Shown piece after piece: positions 6,111 to 9,226 of a stretch of 9,226 bases of DNA; position 1 is the stretch's first letter, and every line of letters begins with the position of its first letter. The notes under the pieces are model-generated. The model made no database searches. It saw nothing but the letters and a program-made list of their open reading frames with translations, and had not been told where the DNA came from. Source of the stretch: an uncultured Atopobiaceae bacterium (GTDB taxonomy: Bacteria > Actinomycetota > Coriobacteriia > Coriobacteriales > Atopobiaceae); NCBI GenBank assembly GCA_944321005.1, contig CALUJT010000071.1, positions 1 through 9,226 of the forward strand. The letters are read 5' to 3'. The position numbers and the translations under genes were made by a program.

Positions 6111-6128
6111 GGCCCGTTGCGACGGGCC
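6111..6128 (+). promoter_or_regulatory. Leader hairpin upstream of the mtlA ribosome site
   Basis: GGCCCGT (6111-6117) pairs exactly with ACGGGCC (6122-6128) around a TGCG loop. It ends 7 bases before the AGGAGG at 6136-6141. There is no T-run, so it is not an ordinary terminator. It may stabilise the mRNA 5' end or tune translation. Confidence 0.45.
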
Positions 6129-6146
6129 TCAGGAAAGGAGGGACCG

Positions 6147-8030
6147 ATGTCGGTACGCGAGGGTCTCTCTAGGTTCGGCAAGTTTCTCAGCGGCATGGTC
6201 ATGCCAAACATCGGGGCGTTCATCGCCTGGGGCTTTCTCACCGCGCTCTTCATAGAGACGGGGTGGCTCCCCAACGAGCAGTTCGCGAGCATCGCGACCC
6301 CCATGCTCAGCTACCTCATCCCGGTGCTCATCGCCGCGCAGGGCGGCTACCTCACCGGAGGGGACCGCGGCCGCATCGTGGGCGCCATCGCGGTCATCGG
6401 CTGCATCGCCGGCGCGCCCGACACCACGATGCTCATGGGCGCCATGGTGATGGGCCCCTTCGCCGGGTGGGTCATCAAGACGTTCGACCGCCTCATGGAG
6501 GGGAGGACGCCGGCCGGCTTCGAGATGCTGATCGACAACTTCTCCGTGGGCATCATCGGCATGCTGCTCTCGATGCTCGGCTACATCGCCATCGGCCCCA
6601 TCATGACCACAATCCTGGCCGTGCTCATGGGCGGCGTGCAGATCCTCATGCAGTACGGGCTCATGCCGCTTCTGGCCATCTTCATCGAGCCCGCCAAGGT
6701 GCTCTTCCTCAACAATGCCATCAACCACGGCATCTTCACGCCCATCGGCATCGCGCAGGCCGAGGCCACGGGCCGCTCCATCATGTACATGCTCGAGGCC
6801 AACCCCGGCCCCGGACTGGGCGTGCTCCTGGCGTACTGCTTCTTCTGCAGGGACAAGAAGACCCGCCAGTCCGCGCCGGGCGCCGTGATCATCCACTTCC
6901 TGGGCGGCATCCACGAGATCTACTTCCCCTACGTGCTCATGAACCCCAAGGTCATCATCGCCCCCATCGTGGGCAACATGTGCGCCATCGCGTGGTTCAG
7001 CTTCACGGGCGCGGGCCTCACCTCCGCGGCGTCCCCGGGCTCGATCATCGCCTTCCTCTCCATGACGCCCTCCGACCTCATGGTCACCAACATCATCGGC
7101 GTGGCCATCGCCGCCGGCGTCTCCTTCGCCATCGCGGTGCCGCTCGTGCGCACCATGGCCGTGGCGGACATCGACCAGGCGAGCCAGCAGATGCGCGAGA
7201 TGAAGGGCGCCGCGGAGGCGGCCGTCATCTCCGACACCCAGGGCGGCAAGATCGTCTTTGCCTGCGACGCCGGCATGGGCTCCTCCGCGATGGGCGCCAC
7301 CCGCTTCCGCAACCGCGTCAAGGCCGAGCGCCCGGACCTCACCGTGGAGCACTCGAGCGTGGACACCGTCCCAGCGGACGCGAGCATCGTCGTGTGCCAG
7401 CGCGTGCTCTCCGAGCGCGCCCGCAAGAGCGCCCCGCAGGCCCAGATCGTGACCATCGACAACTTCCTGGACGACCCCGGTCTCGACGCGCTCTACAAGG
7501 CCCTCACGCAGATCTCGCACGCCTCCGAGCTCATGGAGACCGTGCCCGCCCCGGCACCGGCGCAGGAAGCCGAGAAGGACGACCGCCCGAGCCTCGCCAT
7601 CACCGCGGCAGACGTCCAGCTGGGGCTCTCTCCGGTCGACCGCGAGCGCTGCATCCGCGACTCCGGCGCCCTTCTCGTCGAGCGCGGCTGCGTGGCCGAG
7701 CCCTACGTGGACGCCATGCTCGAGCGCGACCGCCTCACGAGCGTCTACATTGGCATGGGTATCGCCATCCCGCACGGCACCAACGAGGCCAAGGACGCCG
7801 TCCAGAAGACCGGTGTGGTGCTGCAGCAGTACCCCGAGGGCGTCTCCTGGGGAGACGAGCGCGCGCAGCTGGTCTTTGGCATCGCCGGCAAGGGGGAGGA
7901 GCACCTCGAGGTGCTCGCCAACATCTGCAGGATTCTCGAGGACGAGGCCGTCCTCGAGAAGATGAAGACCACCGACGACGTTGACTGGGTCGTGAGAGTC
8001 CTCTCAGGCCGCTCGAGCGGGGCCCAGTAG
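6147..8030 (+). CDS. mtlA: PTS mannitol-specific enzyme IICBA
   Basis: The 627 residues match the full domain order of Escherichia coli MtlA (637). Residues 1 to about 335 are the membrane IIC domain: GKFLSGMVMPNIGAFIAWG near the start, EPAKVLFLNNAINHGIF (181-197) and the substrate-site motif GGIHEIYFPYVLMNP (253-267). IIB follows, with VFACDAGMGSSAMGA and phosphocysteine Cys373. An Ala/Pro-rich linker (about 461-482) leads to IIA, with MGIAIPHGTNEAKD and phosphohistidine His543. It moves phosphate from HPr to the hexitol while importing it, giving mannitol-1-phosphate inside. The ATG at 6147 is chosen because AGGAGG lies 5 bases upstream and the N-terminus then aligns with MtlA; the frame is open further upstream from a TTG at 6117 without such a site. 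It is divergent from the fruK operon. No mtlD or mtlR follows. Mannitol is the likeliest substrate; another hexitol is possible. Confidence 0.93.
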   Translation: MSVREGLSRFGKFLSGMVMPNIGAFIAWGFLTALFIETGWLPNEQFASIATPMLSYLIPVLIAAQGGYLTGGDRGRIVGAIAVIGCIAGAPDTTMLMGAMVMGPFAGWVIKTFDRLMEGRTPAGFEMLIDNFSVGIIGMLLSMLGYIAIGPIMTTILAVLMGGVQILMQYGLMPLLAIFIEPAKVLFLNNAINHGIFTPIGIAQAEATGRSIMYMLEANPGPGLGVLLAYCFFCRDKKTRQSAPGAVIIHFLGGIHEIYFPYVLMNPKVIIAPIVGNMCAIAWFSFTGAGLTSAASPGSIIAFLSMTPSDLMVTNIIGVAIAAGVSFAIAVPLVRTMAVADIDQASQQMREMKGAAEAAVISDTQGGKIVFACDAGMGSSAMGATRFRNRVKAERPDLTVEHSSVDTVPADASIVVCQRVLSERARKSAPQAQIVTIDNFLDDPGLDALYKALTQISHASELMETVPAPAPAQEAEKDDRPSLAITAADVQLGLSPVDRERCIRDSGALLVERGCVAEPYVDAMLERDRLTSVYIGMGIAIPHGTNEAKDAVQKTGVVLQQYPEGVSWGDERAQLVFGIAGKGEEHLEVLANICRILEDEAVLEKMKTTDDVDWVVRVLSGRSSGAQ

Positions 8031-8041
8031 GGGATGGCCCT

Positions 8042-8067
8042 CTGTTTGGCAATGTTCCGCCAAACAG
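8042..8067. promoter_or_regulatory. Inverted repeat upstream of adhE
   Basis: CTGTTTGGC (8042-8050) is exactly complementary to GCCAAACAG (8059-8067), with AATGTTCC between. It starts 12 bases after the mtlA stop and ends just before an extended -10 at 8069-8077. It covers the expected -35 zone, so an operator for adhE is the best reading. A terminator for mtlA is the alternative, but no T-run follows. It does not match the Rex consensus TTGTGAA-N4-TTCACAA. Confidence 0.55.
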
Positions 8068-8068
8068 G

Positions 8069-8077
8069 TGCTATACT
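8069..8077 (+). promoter_or_regulatory. Extended -10 promoter of adhE
   Basis: TGCTATACT combines the TGN extension with TATACT, five of six bases of the -10 consensus. Extended -10 promoters tolerate a poor -35; TTGGCA (8046-8051) is 20 bases upstream, too far to be ideal. Start of transcription near 8084 would give a leader of about 110 bases. Confidence 0.5.
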
Positions 8078-8083
8078 CCAATA

Positions 8084-8101
8084 GATATCTCCGCGGATAT
8101 C
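8084..8101. repeat. Twin GATATC sites near the adhE transcription start
   Basis: GATATC occurs at 8084-8089 and 8096-8101, separated by TCCGCG, giving a dyad with 12-base repeat spacing just past the predicted adhE start. It could be a regulator site; I do not recognise one. Confidence 0.35.
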
Positions 8102-8145
8102 CCTGTGTGGCCGAACCAAAGAGTGCTTCACCTTGTCCTTTGTAC

Positions 8146-8176
8146 GACCCTGCCGGCGCGCCCCGTCGGCAGGGTC
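8146..8176 (+). promoter_or_regulatory. Strong hairpin in the adhE leader
   Basis: GACCCTGCCG (8146-8155) pairs exactly with 8167-8176. A G-T wobble and two more pairs extend the stem to about 13 pairs around a CGCCC loop. It ends 7 bases before TAGGAGG, the ribosome site of adhE (8184-8190). No T-run follows, so premature termination is unlikely unless factor-dependent. A role in translation, mRNA stability or RNase III processing is plausible. Confidence 0.6.
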
Positions 8177-8195
8177 CGAGAAATAGGAGGAACGC

Positions 8196-9226
8196 ATGGC
8201 AGACAACGTTACGACCACTATTGACAGCGTCGAGGCGCTGCAAGCGCGCATCAAGGAGATGCGCGCCGCGCAGGCCGAGTTCGCTAGGTTCACCCAGGAG
8301 CAGGTGGACAAGATCTTCTACGAGGCGGCCATGGCCGCCAACAAGGCCCGCATCCCGCTGGCCAAGATGGCCGTCGAGGAGACCGGCTACGGCATCGTGG
8401 AGGACAAGGTCATCAAGAACCACTATGCCTCCGAGTACATCTACAACAAGTACAAGGACATGAAGACCTGTGACGTCATCTCCGACGACAAGGCCTTCGG
8501 CTACAAGCAGATCGCCGAGCCCATCGGCCTGGTTGCCGCCGTCATCCCGACGACCAACCCCACCTCCACCGCCATCTTCAAGACCCTCATCTGCCTCAAG
8601 ACGCGCAACGCCATCCTCATCTCCCCGCACCCGCGCGCCAAGGAGTGCACCGCCGAGGCCGCCCGCATCGTGCGCGACGCCGCCATCAAGGCCGGCGCCC
8701 CCGAGGGCATCATCGACTGGATCGACGTCCCGTCCCTCGACATGACCGCCGAGCTCATGCGCTCCGCGGACATCATCCTGGCCACCGGCGGCCCGGGCAT
8801 GGTCAGCGCCGCCTACTCCTCCGGCAAGCCGGCCCTGGGCGTCGGCCCGGGCAACAACCCGGCCATCATCGACGACACCGCCGACGTCGAGCTCTCCGTG
8901 AACTCTATCATCCACTCCAAGACCTTCGACAACGGCATGATCTGCGCCACCGAGCAGAACGTGATCGTCCTCGACGGCATCTACGACAAGGTCAAGGCCG
9001 AGTTCCAGAAGCGCGGCTGCTACTTCCTCCAGGGCGACGAGATCGCCAAGGTGGGCAACACCGTCATCGTCAACGGCGGCGTCAACGCCAAGATGGTCGG
9101 CCAGCCGGCCCCCAAGATCGCCGCGACCGCCGGCGTCACCGTGCCGGAGAGCACCAAGGTCCTCATCGGCGAGGTCGAGTCCGTCGAGCCCTCCGAGCCC
9201 TGGGCCCACGAGAAGCTGACCACCAT
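8196..9226 (+). CDS. adhE: Bifunctional acetaldehyde-CoA/alcohol dehydrogenase AdhE, N-terminal part (partial)
   Basis: The first 343 residues are in the window and the gene runs off its end. They align along their whole length with E. coli Adh[80 protein letters not shown] and [14 protein letters not shown]. Cys250 is the thioester-forming catalytic cysteine (Cys246 in E. coli). AdhE reduces acetyl-CoA to acetaldehyde and on to ethanol, reoxidising two NADH; it forms cytoplasmic spirosomes. The iron alcohol dehydrogenase half would lie beyond the window, so a stand-alone acetaldehyde dehydrogenase cannot be fully excluded. The ATG at 8196 has TAGGAGG 5 bases upstream. It follows mtlA by 165 bases and appears to have its own promoter and structured leader. 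Next to a hexitol PTS, it is a sensible sink for the extra NADH from polyol oxidation. Confidence 0.93.
   Translation, partial: MADNVTTTIDSVEALQARIKEMRAAQAEFARFTQEQVDKIFYEAAMAANKARIPLAKMAVEETGYGIVEDKVIKNHYASEYIYNKYKDMKTCDVISDDKAFGYKQIAEPIGLVAAVIPTTNPTSTAIFKTLICLKTRNAILISPHPRAKECTAEAARIVRDAAIKAGAPEGIIDWIDVPSLDMTAELMRSADIILATGGPGMVSAAYSSGKPALGVGPGNNPAIIDDTADVELSVNSIIHSKTFDNGMICATEQNVIVLDGIYDKVKAEFQKRGCYFLQGDEIAKVGNTVIVNGGVNAKMVGQPAPKIAATAGVTVPESTKVLIGEVESVEPSEPWAHEKLTT

Noticed and set aside
6129..7904. Long minus-strand open frame opposite mtlA
   Set aside because: The translation is dominated by His, Asp, Gly and Ala, typical of the antisense of a GC-rich gene. MtlA is unambiguous on the + strand.
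8042..8067. Rex (redox) operator in front of adhE
   Set aside because: The arms CTGTTTGGC/GCCAAACAG do not match TTGTGAA/TTCACAA or its high-GC variants. I keep it as an unassigned dyad.
1..9226. CRISPR array, tRNA or rRNA genes, insertion sequence transposase
   Set aside because: I saw no regularly spaced repeats, no tRNA-like cloverleaf with a TTCRA loop, and no transposase reading frame.

Overview
This window is GC-rich DNA (codon third positions mostly G or C) with Shine-Dalgarno sites of the AGGAGG type. The gene set is threonyl-tRNA synthetase, class III (Firmicutes-type) fructose-1,6-bisphosphatase, a mannitol-type PTS enzyme II, a sorbose-1-phosphate-reductase-like dehydrogenase and AdhE. 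This fits a saccharolytic, anaerobic, high-GC Gram-positive bacterium. I lean towards a gut or oral coriobacterium (Atopobium/Olsenella/Collinsella-like), but that placement is an inference from style and gene content.

Layout. Bases 1-181 hold the 3' end of thrS (+). A 106-codon ORF (197-517, +) follows; it resembles an isolated piece of a Cys/Met-metabolism PLP enzyme. A perfect 32-bp inverted repeat (523-590) with GGGGAC motifs then separates this + strand pair from a four-gene minus-strand series. Read in transcription order, that series is fruK-like 1-phosphofructokinase (5862-4933), sorE-like zinc dehydrogenase (4851-3586), a DeoR-family regulator (3455-2691) and class III fbp (2554-635). 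A 284-bp AT-richer divergent control region (5863-6146) separates fruK from mtlA (6147-8030, +), a complete mannitol-type EIICBA. A 165-bp leader with several dyads (8031-8195) leads into adhE (8196 to the window end, +, partial).

How the genes may work together. MtlA should import and phosphorylate a hexitol, most likely D-mannitol, giving mannitol-1-phosphate. No classical mtlD is visible. The cluster instead has a SorE-family dehydrogenase, whose known chemistry acts on the carbon next to the phosphorylated carbon. On mannitol-1-phosphate that regiochemistry would give fructose-1-phosphate, the substrate of the neighbouring 1-phosphofructokinase, and then fructose-1,6-bisphosphate. This would be a mannitol route that bypasses fructose-6-phosphate. 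It would explain the fruK-type kinase, a nearby fbp to regenerate fructose-6-phosphate for biosynthesis, and adhE to dispose of the extra NADH from a reduced polyol. The DeoR protein is the obvious candidate regulator. The divergent region carries two complete, one near-complete and one partial copy of a TTGAAACAAAAGTCA-type repeat, placed next to the putative promoter elements of fruK and mtlA.

The pathway and the regulator-operator pairing are inferences. The protein family assignments are strong.
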